A stretch of DNA of 64,000 bases. Origin: Rarobacter faecitabidus. GTDB taxonomy: Bacteria; Actinomycetota; Actinomycetes; Actinomycetales; Cellulomonadaceae. The translations under genes were made by a program, and so were the position numbers. Location of the stretch: assembly GCF_006716265.1 (NCBI RefSeq), contig NZ_VFOS01000003.1:1-64000 (forward strand). Reading direction: 5' to 3'. This document shows, piece by piece, positions 45,071 through 56,845 of the stretch (position 1 is the stretch's first letter; each line of letters starts with the position of its first letter). The notes beneath the pieces were generated by a model. It had not been told where the DNA came from, made no database searches, and saw only the letters and a list, made by a program, of their open reading frames with translations.

Positions 45071-47269
45071 CTACGAGGCGAGCGCGCTGTCCATCGCTCG
45101 TTCTATTCGCGGCGTCAGCGACACCGCAAAAGTGTCGGTCAGGTGCGAGTCGTCGGTGTAGACGAGGACATTTCCCACGACGGCTTTGCAGATCGTGTCA
45201 GTGCAGAATGCATCGGTGAAGTCCGCCACGGTCGCGTCCGGTGCGGCCTGCGCCGCATCCGCGAGAAGATCGAGACCGACCAGGGCTTGCTTCCGTGAGG
45301 TCGCGCACACGTCGGGATTGTCGTAGTTCGCGGCCACGCAATCGACCGCGTCCTGGTCCTGCTCCGGCGCGTCCGCGATCACCAGGACCTTCGAACCCGC
45401 ATCGCGCAACTGGTTCCAGTAGTCGGCGAAACCGCTCGCACCGGGAACGCCCGTGGCGCCGTGCTCGATGAAGTGAGCATTGGCGTTGAACGCCCAGGTG
45501 GTGATGACCAGGTCGGGCGGATCCGCGAGCAGTGCCTTCATCGTGACGCTGTTCGGCGCGGTGCAGACGGTCTCGTTGCGTACTTCCCGATCGCGGGGAA
45601 TCGGATTGAAGGGGCACGAGTTGTGCAGGTACGTGGTCAGCAGGAATCCGTCCCGCTCCGCCAGTTGGGCCAACGCGGTCGAGTACATGCGGGCGTGCGA
45701 GTCTCCCACGAGCGCCACGGTCAACGCGGCGTCCGGATCGCCCGCCGTGCAGGACGGGGTCACCTTGCCGCGGGCACCCGCGACGCAGTCTTCCGCGCTG
45801 AAGGCGATGTTCCGGTCCTTCCGCGCGACCAGTGGGCTCGGCGTGATAGCGGCGATATGGCCCGTGAACGTCGGGACCTTCCCGTCGCCCGCCGCCTGCG
45901 CACCGAGCGGCGACCGCGCGGCGGCATAGGACGCGAGCTCCGCCCAGTCCCCCGTCGCGCGGCCGCCGATATAGGGGTATGCGACAGCGAGGCCGGCCAC
46001 GAGCACCATGCCTGTCAGGCCGAATCCGAGGGAACGTCCGGTCGAACGCGTCAGGAACGCGGAGCGGCGCACAGGCTGCTCGATGAAGCGATAACTGAGG
46101 TGAGCCAGTACCAGCGAGACGACGAGCATCGCCGCGACATCCAGATACCCGATCCTCCCGGGGAAGATCAGCGGCCACAGGACGATCACCGGGAAGTGCC
46201 AGAGATACAGGGAATAGGAGCGGTCACCCACCCATTGCGCCGGTCGCAGCCGCGCGCCGAAACTCCAAGGATCGAAGCGCGCGAGGGGTGACTCGTCCTC
46301 CTTCGACGTGCCCGCCCAGATCACGGCAGCGCTGCCGAGCACCACCGGCAACGCGGCCAGCCCGGGGAACGGCGTGTCGCCGTCGAGGACGAACGCGGAC
46401 GCAAGGATCGCCGCCAGGCCGAGGTAGGCGAGCACATAGCGCGCTGGACGAGGAAGGCCGCGGGTTCCGATGACCGCGAGCAAACCGCCCAGGCCGAGCT
46501 CCCAGATACGGGTCGTCGTAATGAAGTACCCGTCGGCGCGGCCGTCCCGCACCGCCCAGATCGAGTAGGCAAGCGAGGCAAGGACGATGAGCCCGAAGAT
46601 CGCCATCAGCCCCATGCGGAACGCCGATGCCGAGAACGCGCCGTCGCCGCGCGATCGATGCGGGCCCGGACGCCCGCCAGCAACTTTCACCGCGACAAGC
46701 AGGGCCAACGCCACGGCGAACGGCCAGAAGACGTAGAACTGTTCCTCGACGGACAGCGACCAGAAGTGCTGGAAGGCCGTCGCGGCGTTGTCGGACGCCG
46801 AATAGTCCACCGCGTCGCCCGCCAGCACCCAGTTCTGCACGTAGAAGGTCGAGGCGAGCGCCTGCCGTCGCAGATCCTCCAGCGCCGTGGCGGGTGAGAT
46901 GAACGCGGTCACGCCAATTGTCACGGCGATGGTGACGAGGCTCGCGGGCAGAATGCGCCGCGCCCGCGCCGCCCAGAATGCGCCGAGTCTCACTCGGCCC
47001 GTTGCGGCGGCCTCGCGGACCAGATGACTCGTGATGAGGAAGCCGGAGATGACGAAGAACACGTCAACGCCGATGAATCCACCGGAGATTCGCTCTGGAC
47101 GCAAGTGATAGATGACGACCAGCAGCACCGCGATTGCGCGAAGTGCCTGAATATCCGCGCGAAAGTGCCTTCGCGACTTCGCTGGCTCGCCCGCCGAGCC
47201 GGCCTGAGCCCGCGCCTTCGCTGGCGCTGGCGCACCGGTCCGGACACGCGCCTGGTTTGGGATTGTCAC
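45071..47269 (-). CDS. AT3-SGNH O-acyltransferase (OafA-like)
   Basis: A 732-aa membrane enzyme that O-acylates surface glycans. Residues about 35-400 form an acyltransferase-3 domain with RADIQALRAIAVLLVVIYH, GVDVFFVISGFLIT and WSLSVEEQFYVFWP and about ten to eleven spans. A C-terminal SGNH hydrolase-like domain follows with VALVGDSHARMY. The start is GTG at 47269 with AAGGCGGGCC upstream; a longer frame to 47347 overlaps the YigZ gene. It lies 22 bp after the YigZ gene on the same strand. The modified polymer is not indicated. Confidence 0.9.
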   Translation of the reverse strand: MTIPNQARVRTGAPAPAKARAQAGSAGEPAKSRRHFRADIQALRAIAVLLVVIYHLRPERISGGFIGVDVFFVISGFLITSHLVREAAATGRVRLGAFWAARARRILPASLVTIAVTIGVTAFISPATALEDLRRQALASTFYVQNWVLAGDAVDYSASDNAATAFQHFWSLSVEEQFYVFWPFAVALALLVAVKVAGGRPGPHRSRGDGAFSASAFRMGLMAIFGLIVLASLAYSIWAVRDGRADGYFITTTRIWELGLGGLLAVIGTRGLPRPARYVLAYLGLAAILASAFVLDGDTPFPGLAALPVVLGSAAVIWAGTSKEDESPLARFDPWSFGARLRPAQWVGDRSYSLYLWHFPVIVLWPLIFPGRIGYLDVAAMLVVSLVLAHLSYRFIEQPVRRSAFLTRSTGRSLGFGLTGMVLVAGLAVAYPYIGGRATGDWAELASYAAARSPLGAQAAGDGKVPTFTGHIAAITPSPLVARKDRNIAFSAEDCVAGARGKVTPSCTAGDPDAALTVALVGDSHARMYSTALAQLAERDGFLLTTYLHNSCPFNPIPRDREVRNETVCTAPNSVTMKALLADPPDLVITTWAFNANAHFIEHGATGVPGASGFADYWNQLRDAGSKVLVIADAPEQDQDAVDCVAANYDNPDVCATSRKQALVGLDLLADAAQAAPDATVADFTDAFCTDTICKAVVGNVLVYTDDSHLTDTFAVSLTPRIERAMDSALAS

Positions 47270-47291
47270 AGGCCCGCCTTGAAGAATCGAA

Positions 47292-47954
47292 TCACGCGGC
47301 CGTCTCAACCACAGCCAGCGCACCAAGCGCGAGCGTGCCCGCGCCACTGGTCACTGTAGCAACCTGAGCCTCCAGCGCACGCAGTGAATCCGGCGAAATC
47401 GCCATTCGGGCGATGGCGGTCTGGCCATACTCCACTCCCAGGAACGTGCCGCCATTGCGGTCCAGCCACAATCGCAACTGATTCTCGACCCTCCCGAGTT
47501 CGGTGATGGGCACGGCAAGGTCCGTGGTCTGCTGCCAGGATCGGGTCACCCTTGGGGCGAGGTCGAGGCATTCACCTACGGCCGCGTTGTAGGCGCGGAC
47601 CAGGCCGCCAGCACCGAGCAGGGTGCCGCCGAAGTAGCGCACGACTACGGCTATGACATCTGTGAGGCCGCGCTGGCGCAGAACCTCAAGCATGGGCAAA
47701 CCCGCGGTGCCCGCAGGTTCCCCGTCGTCGTTGGATCGCTGCTGGTCGCCGTGCGGACCGATGACGAGGGCCGAACAGTGGTGGCGGGCATCCCAGTACT
47801 GCTTGCGAAGGCCGCCGAGATAGCGCTCGGCGTCGGGAAGGGAATCAACGCGCCTGATGTGCGCGATGAACCTCGATCGCTTGATCTCGATTTCGTGAAT
47901 CGTCTCCCCCGAAATGCTCTGGCGCAGGGGCCTCGACTGATCCGCGCTACTCAC
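47292..47954 (-). CDS. YigZ/IMPACT family protein
   Basis: A 220-aa protein of the UPF0029/YigZ family. The N-terminal IMPACT domain has KRSRFIAHI, DARHHCSALVIG, NDDGEPAGTAGLPML and VVRYFGGTLLGAGGL; a DUF1949-like domain follows. The cellular role is not settled; the eukaryotic IMPACT relatives act on translation control. GTG at 47954 has a -10 box AACAAT 6 nt upstream and no ribosome site. It is upstream of the acyltransferase. Confidence 0.88.
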   Translation of the reverse strand: MSSADQSRPLRQSISGETIHEIEIKRSRFIAHIRRVDSLPDAERYLGGLRKQYWDARHHCSALVIGPHGDQQRSNDDGEPAGTAGLPMLEVLRQRGLTDVIAVVVRYFGGTLLGAGGLVRAYNAAVGECLDLAPRVTRSWQQTTDLAVPITELGRVENQLRLWLDRNGGTFLGVEYGQTAIARMAISPDSLRALEAQVATVTSGAGTLALGALAVVETAA

Positions 47955-48021
47955 TCAGGCATTGTTGCATCATGCGTCGCCCCGGCGCCTGTCCGGTTCC
48001 ACGGGACTTCCTGCCGCAAAA

Positions 48022-48057
48022 GGGCGGGGCCGGAATCCGTTGATTCCAGCCCCGCCC
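48022..48057 (-). terminator. Intrinsic terminator of the DHA2 efflux gene
   Basis: A 16-bp stem (48022-48037 with 48042-48057, one mismatch, 4-nt loop) is followed on the minus strand by CTTTTGC. It lies 12 bp past the stop codon at 48069. Confidence 0.88.
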
Positions 48058-48068
48058 CCGAGCGTTAG

Positions 48069-49979
<1,911 letters not shown>

Positions 49980-52559
49980 TCAGCCGACGTCCGGGTTCTT
50001 GGTCCCGTCAGCGGCCACGGATGCCTCCACGACGTCGTCGACCTCAGCGTCCGACTTGGGCTCGTCGGACTTGACCGCGGCCTTTGCCTGCTTGGTCGCG
50101 GCGTAGCTGGACTTATCCACTCCTTCGAAGTGGAACTCGCCCAGCGGGCCTTCGCCCTCGGAATCCACGATCACGATCTGACCCGGTTTGACATCGCCGA
50201 ACAAGATCTTCTCGGACAGCACATCCTCGATGTCACGCTGGATCGCGCGGCGCAGCGGACGAGCACCCAGGACGGGGTCGTAGCCGCGCTCGGAGATGAG
50301 CTTCTTGGCGGCGGGCGTGAGCTCGATCGCCATGTCCTTCTCCAGCATCCGCGTGTTGAGGCGCGCGATCATCAGGTCCACGATCGCGAGGATCTCGGAC
50401 TGCGTGAGCTGCGGGAACACGATCGTGTCATCGACGCGGTTCAGGAACTCAGGACGGAAGTGCTGCTTGAGTTCCTCGTTAACCTTGGCCTTCATCCGGC
50501 CGTAGGATGTCAACAGGTCGGCACCCGAGTTGAATCCGGTCTGCACACCGCGAGCGATGTCCTTGGTGCCGAGGTTGGTCGTCATGATGATCACCGTGTT
50601 CTTGAAGTCGACCATGCGACCCTGAGCATCTGTGAGACGTCCGTCCTCGAGGATCTGCAGCAGCGAGTTGAAGATGTCCGGGTGCGCCTTCTCGACCTCG
50701 TCGAACAGGACCACCGAGAACGGCTTGCGCCGCACCTTCTCCGTGAGCTGACCGCCCTCTTCGTAGCCGACGAATCCAGGCGGGGAGCCGAACATCCGCG
50801 AGACGGTGTGCTTCTCCGAGTACTCGGACATGTCGAGCTGGATCAGGGCGTCCTCGTCGCCGAACAGGAACTCGGCGAGAGCCTTGGCGAGCTCCGTCTT
50901 ACCGACACCGGTCGGACCGGCGAAGATGAACGAGCCGCCGGGGCGACGCGGGTCCTTCAGGCCGGCACGGGTACGGCGGATCGACTTCGACAGGGCCTTG
51001 ATGGCCTCGTCCTGGCCGATGACCCGCTTGTGCAGCCCTTCCTCCATGTGCAGTAGCCGCGAGGACTCCTCCTCGGTGAGCTTGAGGACCGGGATGCCGG
51101 TCGACATCGCCAGCACCTCGGCGATCAATTCCTCGTCCACCTTGGCGACGGTGTCCATGTCGCCGGACTTCCAGGCCTTCTCCTTGTCGCTGCGCTCGGC
51201 GATCAGGTTCTTCTCGGCGTCGCGCAACTGGGCGGCCTTCTCGAAGTCCTGCTCGTCGATCGCCGATTCTTTGTCGAGCTTCGCCTTCGCGATGCGCTCA
51301 TCGAGTTCGCGCAATTCTGGCGGAGCGGTCATGCGGCGGATGCGCAGGCGCGCACCGGCCTCATCGACCAGGTCGATCGCCTTGTCCGGCAGGAACCGGT
51401 CGTTGACGTAGCGGTCGGCGAGCGTGGCGGCGGCGACCAAAGCGTCATCCGTGATGGACACGCGGTGGTGCGCCTCGTACCGGTCGCGCAGCCCCTTGAG
51501 GATCGCGATCGTGTGGTTGAGGGTCGGCTCGTTGACCTGGATCGGCTGGAAGCGGCGCTCCAGCGCGGGATCCTTCTCGACGTGCTTGCGGTATTCATCG
51601 AGCGTGGTCGCGCCGATGGTCTGCAGTTCACCGCGGGCGAGCATGGGCTTCAGGATCGACGCGGCGTCGATCGCGCCCTCAGCCGCCCCAGCGCCGACGA
51701 GCGTGTGGATCTCGTCGATGAACAGGATGATGTCGCCGCGGGTACGGATCTCCTTGAGCACCTTCTTGAGGCGCTCCTCGAAGTCACCGCGGTAGCGCGA
51801 ACCGGCAACGAGAGCGCCGAGGTCAAGCGTGTAGAGCTGCTTGTCCTTGAGCGTCTCCGGCACGTCCCCGGCCACGATGTCCTGCGCCAGGCCCTCTACG
51901 ACGGCGGTCTTGCCGACTCCGGGCTCACCGATCAGGACTGGGTTGTTCTTGGTTCGGCGGGACAGCACCTGCATCACGCGCTCGATTTCCTTCTCCCGGC
52001 CGATGACCGGGTCGAGCTTGCCCTCGCGGGCGGCCTGCGTGAGGTTGCGGCCGAACTGATCCAGCACTGCCGAACCGGACGGCGTACCCTCGGCGGGACC
52101 CGATGCCGCGGGCTCCTTGCCCTGGTAGCCGGACAGCAACTGGATGACCTGCTGGCGCACGGTCGAGAGGTCGGCGCCGAGCTTGGTCAGCACCTGCGCG
52201 GCGACGCCCTCTCCCTCACGGATCAGGCCGAGCAGAATGTGCTCCGTCCCGATGTAGTTGTGGCCGAGTTGCAGCGCCTCGCGCAGCGAGAGTTCCAGCA
52301 CCTTCTTGGCACGCGGCGTGAACGGGATGTGGCCGCTCGGCGCCTGTTGCCCCTCACCGATGATGTCGGTGACCTGACTGCGCACGGCATCCAGCGAGAT
52401 ACCGAGGGACTCCAGCGCCTTGGCGGCGACGCCCTCTCCCTCGTGGATCAAGCCGAGCAGAATGTGCTCCGTCCCGATGTAGTTGTGGTTGAGCATGCGC
52501 GCTTCTTCTTGCGCAAGCACAACGACCCGACGCGCTCGGTCGGTGAATCTTTCGAACAT
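49980..52559 (-). CDS. clpC: ATP-dependent Clp protease ATP-binding subunit ClpC
   Basis: An 859-aa Hsp100 unfoldase that feeds proteins to ClpP. Two N-domain repeats (each with [16 protein letters not shown] or [14 protein letters not shown]), a first AAA domain with GEPGVGKTA and [11 protein letters not shown], a UVR motif in the middle (about 420-455), and a second AAA domain with [14 protein letters not shown]. The ClpP-contact loop region lies near [12 protein letters not shown] at 52559 has AAGGAGCCCC upstream; the frame to 52580 adds seven residues only. It ends at a strong terminator and is divergent from the OYE gene across 255 bp. Confidence 0.96.
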   Translation of the reverse strand: MFERFTDRARRVVVLAQEEARMLNHNYIGTEHILLGLIHEGEGVAAKALESLGISLDAVRSQVTDIIGEGQQAPSGHIPFTPRAKKVLELSLREALQLGHNYIGTEHILLGLIREGEGVAAQVLTKLGADLSTVRQQVIQLLSGYQGKEPAASGPAEGTPSGSAVLDQFGRNLTQAAREGKLDPVIGREKEIERVMQVLSRRTKNNPVLIGEPGVGKTAVVEGLAQDIVAGDVPETLKDKQLYTLDLGALVAGSRYRGDFEERLKKVLKEIRTRGDIILFIDEIHTLVGAGAAEGAIDAASILKPMLARGELQTIGATTLDEYRKHVEKDPALERRFQPIQVNEPTLNHTIAILKGLRDRYEAHHRVSITDDALVAAATLADRYVNDRFLPDKAIDLVDEAGARLRIRRMTAPPELRELDERIAKAKLDKESAIDEQDFEKAAQLRDAEKNLIAERSDKEKAWKSGDMDTVAKVDEELIAEVLAMSTGIPVLKLTEEESSRLLHMEEGLHKRVIGQDEAIKALSKSIRRTRAGLKDPRRPGGSFIFAGPTGVGKTELAKALAEFLFGDEDALIQLDMSEYSEKHTVSRMFGSPPGFVGYEEGGQLTEKVRRKPFSVVLFDEVEKAHPDIFNSLLQILEDGRLTDAQGRMVDFKNTVIIMTTNLGTKDIARGVQTGFNSGADLLTSYGRMKAKVNEELKQHFRPEFLNRVDDTIVFPQLTQSEILAIVDLMIARLNTRMLEKDMAIELTPAAKKLISERGYDPVLGARPLRRAIQRDIEDVLSEKILFGDVKPGQIVIVDSEGEGPLGEFHFEGVDKSSYAATKQAKAAVKSDEPKSDAEVDDVVEASVAADGTKNPDVG

Positions 52560-52814
52560 TGGGGCTCCTTCCGGTGCCACGAGGCGCAGGGTCGTCTGGC
52601 CCAGTGGCTTTCGACTTTAACCGCGATCCACCCCGTAGTAGTCCGAAAAAGCGCCTTGTTCGCCATGGGCGTGACGATTCGGCGGGCTTTGGGATCCATG
52701 GACGAGTCCTCCAGCCGCGATGAGCCCATCTCGTGACTTCAGTCCCTGGTACTCGACGCCATATCGCGGCAGCGTTGAAGGTGACACCGCAGTCAACCAG
52801 TGAGGAGCCCACCG

Positions 52815-53966
52815 ATGCCTTCCATCTTCGACCCGTACCAGCTCCACGACTTGACGCTCCCCAATCGGATCGTGATGGGGCCCATGACGCGCGCCAAGGC
52901 GACACCAGAGGGCGTACCGACGCCGATCATGGCCACGCACTACGCTCAGCGGGCTTCCGCAGGGCTGATCATCACCGAGGGAACCTGGCCGGAGCGCCGC
53001 GGGCAGGGCTACTTCGACATCCCCGGCATCGAGACTCAGGAGCAACAGGATGCCTGGGCGTCGATCACTAGGGCCGTTCATGACAAGGGCGGGCGGATCT
53101 TCCTGCAGATGGAGCACACAGGTCGCGTGGGACACGAGGTCAACAACGGAGGGACGACGCTCTGCGCAGCGAGTGACGTGCCAGCGGATTTCAAGATCTT
53201 CGCGCGCGACGACGGCCTCGTCCAGATGACCACCGAATTGCACGTGCTGTCGACTGACGAGGTCTGGGAGGTCATCGACAAGTACGGCAAAGCTGCGGCC
53301 CGGGCCAAGGCGGCGGGATTCGACGGCATCGAACTGCACGGCGCATCTGGCTACTTGCCGCACCAGTTCCTCTCCGACGACGCGAACCGCCGCACCGACG
53401 AATTCGGCGGAACCCCCGAGAAGCGGACCAGGTTCATGATCGAGGTGCTGACACGCCTCATCGAGGCATGGGGCGATTCCCACCGGATCGGTGTCAAGAT
53501 CTCGCCTGCGATCCGTTACAACGGCATCGTGGAGAACGAGGTGGAGGAAACGTATTCGATCCTGCTGGACAAGTTCAATGAACTGGATCTCGCATACGTC
53601 GCCTTCCAGACGCCGGAATCGTTGCGCTCGCTGTCCGGCCTGTCGAACGACGACCTCGCCGATGGCGAGATCTGGCACCGCTTCCCGTACGAGTTCATCC
53701 GCGAGCGCTACCGCGGCACAGTCATCGCCTCGGGAGACCTCACCAAGGAATTGGCGCAGAACGCGGCCGATGCGGACAAGGCCGATCTGTTCGTCTTCGG
53801 AAGGGCGTACATGTCGAATCCCGATCTCGTGGAGCGGATGCGGAACGACTGGCCGCTCACTCCCGTCGACATGCGCCGCGGCTACGGCGGCGGCGAGGAG
53901 GGGTACAACGACTATCCGACGTGGGAGGACCAGCGGGCAGCGGATCCCAGCAGGCCGATCGGCTAG
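52815..53966 (+). CDS. Old Yellow Enzyme-family alkene reductase, altered active-site motif
   Basis: A 383-aa FMN-dependent oxidoreductase of the NemA/OYE class that reduces activated C=C bonds. It has LPNRIVMGPMTRAKA near the N-terminus, AGLIITEGTW, FLQMEHTGRVGH, NRRTDEFGGTPEKR and FVFGRAYMSNPDL. The substrate-binding pair is usually His-x-x-Asn or His-x-x-His (HSAN, HSAH); here it is His175-Gly-Ala-Ser178, with the catalytic Tyr180 kept. ATG at 52815 follows GTGAGGAGCC. No operon partner is evident, and it is divergent from clpC, which could mean a shared stress response. Confidence 0.9.
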   Translation: MPSIFDPYQLHDLTLPNRIVMGPMTRAKATPEGVPTPIMATHYAQRASAGLIITEGTWPERRGQGYFDIPGIETQEQQDAWASITRAVHDKGGRIFLQMEHTGRVGHEVNNGGTTLCAASDVPADFKIFARDDGLVQMTTELHVLSTDEVWEVIDKYGKAAARAKAAGFDGIELHGASGYLPHQFLSDDANRRTDEFGGTPEKRTRFMIEVLTRLIEAWGDSHRIGVKISPAIRYNGIVENEVEETYSILLDKFNELDLAYVAFQTPESLRSLSGLSNDDLADGEIWHRFPYEFIRERYRGTVIASGDLTKELAQNAADADKADLFVFGRAYMSNPDLVERMRNDWPLTPVDMRRGYGGGEEGYNDYPTWEDQRAADPSRPIG

Positions 53967-54036
53967 CGTCCCGCACGAGCATGTCCTTCCACGGCGGACT
54001 GTTTCCATGTTGCCCGTTCACTCCGAGCACCACCCC

Positions 54037-54061
54037 AACCTTTCACGTCACCCCGCTCGTC
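54037..54061 (+). promoter_or_regulatory. Candidate ECF-type promoter of the sigma factor gene
   Basis: AACC (54037-54040) and CGTC (54058-54061) are separated by 17 nt, the pattern of promoters read by ECF sigma factors, which often control their own gene. A housekeeping-like TAGTCT (54062-54067) overlaps it, so the call is tentative. Confidence 0.35.
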
Positions 54062-54135
54062 TAGTCTCATAGGAAGCACACCGCTTCCCGTAGTGGAGCG
54101 CACAGCCAGCTACCAGAGCGAACGAGGGGCGTTCA

Positions 54136-54723
54136 ATGGCGTCGTGGGACGAGGCACTGACTGCGGTGCTCGACCAGCACGGAACCTCGCTGTATGCCTA
54201 CGGTCGCATCCTGACGGGCAGCACTGCCGATAGCGAGGACCTGGTGCACGATGCGATCGTGCGCGTGTTCGCGCGCATGAAGTCGCGGCCCGCCCGGCTC
54301 GGGGCGAGGTCGGGCACCGACGTCACGACGGCGATGGTTCCGGGGGCGACGGCGGCGTACGTGCGCCGCGCAATGCTCACGATCTACATCGACCAGACGC
54401 GGCGCGCCAAGCGCTGGCGGGCTATCCGTCACGCCGCGGCCACGGCCGAATCGCTCCCGGATCACGCCGACGAGGCGGCATCGCGTTCGGCCATCGCGGC
54501 CGCGCTGTCTTCGCTGAGCCCGCAGCAGCGCGCCTGCCTGCTGCTGCGCTACTACGACGACTTGACGACGTTGCAGATCGCTGACGCCCTGGGGCTCGCG
54601 CACGGCACCGTCAAACGACACCTGCACGATGCCCTTTCCCGCCTGCGGGACGACGGCGCCGCCATGGCGTTGTGGTCCCCGGGCGAACCGGCGGCGCGGG
54701 GAGAGGAGGCCCACCGTGGCTGA
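54136..54723 (+). CDS. ECF-type RNA polymerase sigma factor (SigE family-like)
   Basis: A 195-aa group 4 sigma factor. Region 2 covers LDQHGTSLYAYGRILTGS through DLVHDAIVRVFAR; region 4 covers LSPQQRACLLLRYYDDLTTL and ALGLAHGTVKRHLHDAL with the helix-turn-helix. A longer than usual stretch (about 50-110) joins them. ATG at 54136 follows GAGGGGCG. Its end overlaps the next gene by 8 bp, so the downstream anchored protein is translationally coupled and may regulate it. No classical zinc anti-sigma domain is seen in the neighbour. Confidence 0.9.
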   Translation: MASWDEALTAVLDQHGTSLYAYGRILTGSTADSEDLVHDAIVRVFARMKSRPARLGARSGTDVTTAMVPGATAAYVRRAMLTIYIDQTRRAKRWRAIRHAAATAESLPDHADEAASRSAIAAALSSLSPQQRACLLLRYYDDLTTLQIADALGLAHGTVKRHLHDALSRLRDDGAAMALWSPGEPAARGEEAHRG

Positions 54724-56800
54724 CAACGGACACAACGACCCTTCGCGCTCACGGTTTGAGGACGAGTTCTCCGCCGCGCTCCGCCGGGACATCGACGGCG
54801 CTGGCGGCTCCCTCGGGGAGGATGCTCACACCGAGTTGATCGACAGCGTGCGACGCAAGCGAACGTCGCGGGCCATCACTGCGACCGCCCTGACGGCGGT
54901 GCTTGTGGTGGGCCTGGGCAGTATCGGCTGGACGGTGGCGGGCCAGGTAGGCAGCGACCGTCCAGACCCGCAGATCGCGGGACCCACCCGCGTCGCGCCA
55001 CCCGCTCTTGACTGGTCCGACGGCTGCACAGTGACAGCCGACAACCTCCTGGACTCGCCCATGTCCGCAGATGGATGGACGCTCGACAACTTCACGATCG
55101 GAGAGGAAGGCGATCCTTCCGCGGAGTTCAACGGACCGGATTCGGCGCATGCCCAACTGGATAGAGACGTCACCCTCTTCCGCTACAGCCCGAACGAACT
55201 CTTCGCAGGGGTCTCCCGAAGTCGCCTCAACACGGTATGGCTGCCGGCAGAAACGGACGGCTCGCTAGGCACCATTTCGGGGTCCGCGCTTGTCGCGGGC
55301 GGGGTCAATGCAGGGCCTTTACCCGCCAGGTCCGAGTTATCGAGCACACCAGCGTATGGCCGCTGGACCGTTTGGGGTTCGATGAACACCGGCAGGGATT
55401 GTTCGACCGGCGATGTCCTAACCCATCCATCGGAGAACGGCTCACTGATCCCGACCGGCACCTATGTCGTTCTGGGTTATCTGGAGACCGTCATCGGTTC
55501 CGGAGATCGCGCCGACCGGGTTTCTACCGTGTACTCGTCCAACATCGCCCTCGTCGAGGTGAGCGGCGACGGCACCACGACAATGCGAAGTCAGGTTCAG
55601 CGCGAGGGTGCTTCTTCGTGGGACGATCAGCGCCATTCCAGCGAAGGCGAGACCGGCAAGGGTCGTCCCCACGACGAGGCCATCGAAGGCGCCGACGGGC
55701 GCGAGTTCGCATTCGAGTACCACGACTCGCAGATGGCCGAGTCCGTCGAGTTGTCCACCGAATCGCTGACGACGAAGCCTGCGCCTGCCGGGATCGACCT
55801 GCTCAGTGAGTCGACCATGGGAGATATGTGGATCGCAACGAGGCCATCCGGCGACGCTAAGGGGGTAAGGCAGTTCGGAGTCTGGTCGACGGAGTGGGGG
55901 TTCGAACCATGGCAGAGCACGCAGGAGGTCGCACCGAGCGCCCATGACCGCTGGGTCCCCTCGTGGGCGGTCGATAGCGTAAGCGCCGATGGGATCACGT
56001 GGATCGAATCCGAGGCCGTCGGTACGGCATCCGGACCGTTCTGGGTGTTCCATGCCAGCGCGCTGACAGGAGACGTGAAGGTCATCGCCACCCCCGAGGA
56101 CACCGCCGACAACACGGATGAGAACCCCAGGGTCGCCTCGCGCGATGGTCACGTGTACTGGTCGGAAACCCGCGGCGGCGTCGACGTCGTCAAGTCGTTC
56201 GACCTCGGCGCGATGCATCCAAAGATCACGACGATCGCCACCGACATCACTCGGCCCGTGGCGGGAGTCGACAACGTCTACGCCATCGCCGTCGACCCCG
56301 CAGATCATGTCACGCCTAGCGGCATCGTCGATATCACGAAAGATGGACAGCAGGATTTCCTACGCTTCACTCAGAAGATGACCGAACCGCCTCCCGTTCA
56401 GGTATCTCGTGATGCGATAGCGGTAACGATCTCTGGGACCACGTACGTAGTGCCTATCAACGAAAGCAATGTCGTGTGGACGCTGGAACTGGATGATGCA
56501 AACGTCCCACTCTTGGTCAATCCCTACGGCTTCATCTTCTGGGATGTCACAGGCACGACGGGCCGCACCACTATCTACGCGGCGGATCCGATGGGCGAAG
56601 GTGATCGGATCATGCGGGCAAACCTTTGCCCACGCACCTGCGGTCCGGCGAACCACCTAGGAGAGATGTCGCTAACGGGAGCATGGCCCGAGGGCAACGA
56701 CGTAGCGACTCAGGTCGTCCCGACCAACGGGCCGGCAGATGACGATCCCGGACTAGTGGTGCAGTGGCCGCTGACCACGATGATCAACGAGGTAGGCTAA
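54716..56800 (+). CDS. Large single-span extracytoplasmic protein coupled to the sigma factor
   Basis: A 694-aa protein with a cytoplasmic N-terminus of about 55 residues (ADNGHNDPSRSRFEDEFSAA start), one membrane span (about 58-78) and a 610-residue outside domain. The outer part has repeated beta-strand-like blocks such as GHVYWSETRGGVDVV that suggest a propeller-like sensor. The N-terminal segment is about the size of a minimal anti-sigma region, but no HxxxCxxC motif is present. GTG at 54716 has GAGAGGAGG upstream and overlaps the sigma stop. I do not recognise the family; a role as anti-sigma or signal sensor is inferred from coupling. Confidence 0.75.
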   Translation: MADNGHNDPSRSRFEDEFSAALRRDIDGAGGSLGEDAHTELIDSVRRKRTSRAITATALTAVLVVGLGSIGWTVAGQVGSDRPDPQIAGPTRVAPPALDWSDGCTVTADNLLDSPMSADGWTLDNFTIGEEGDPSAEFNGPDSAHAQLDRDVTLFRYSPNELFAGVSRSRLNTVWLPAETDGSLGTISGSALVAGGVNAGPLPARSELSSTPAYGRWTVWGSMNTGRDCSTGDVLTHPSENGSLIPTGTYVVLGYLETVIGSGDRADRVSTVYSSNIALVEVSGDGTTTMRSQVQREGASSWDDQRHSSEGETGKGRPHDEAIEGADGREFAFEYHDSQMAESVELSTESLTTKPAPAGIDLLSESTMGDMWIATRPSGDAKGVRQFGVWSTEWGFEPWQSTQEVAPSAHDRWVPSWAVDSVSADGITWIESEAVGTASGPFWVFHASALTGDVKVIATPEDTADNTDENPRVASRDGHVYWSETRGGVDVVKSFDLGAMHPKITTIATDITRPVAGVDNVYAIAVDPADHVTPSGIVDITKDGQQDFLRFTQKMTEPPPVQVSRDAIAVTISGTTYVVPINESNVVWTLELDDANVPLLVNPYGFIFWDVTGTTGRTTIYAADPMGEGDRIMRANLCPRTCGPANHLGEMSLTGAWPEGNDVATQVVPTNGPADDDPGLVVQWPLTTMINEVG

Positions 56801-56845
56801 CTGACTCGCTGATCCCGAGCCCCGCCGGTCGGACGCCAAACCTGA

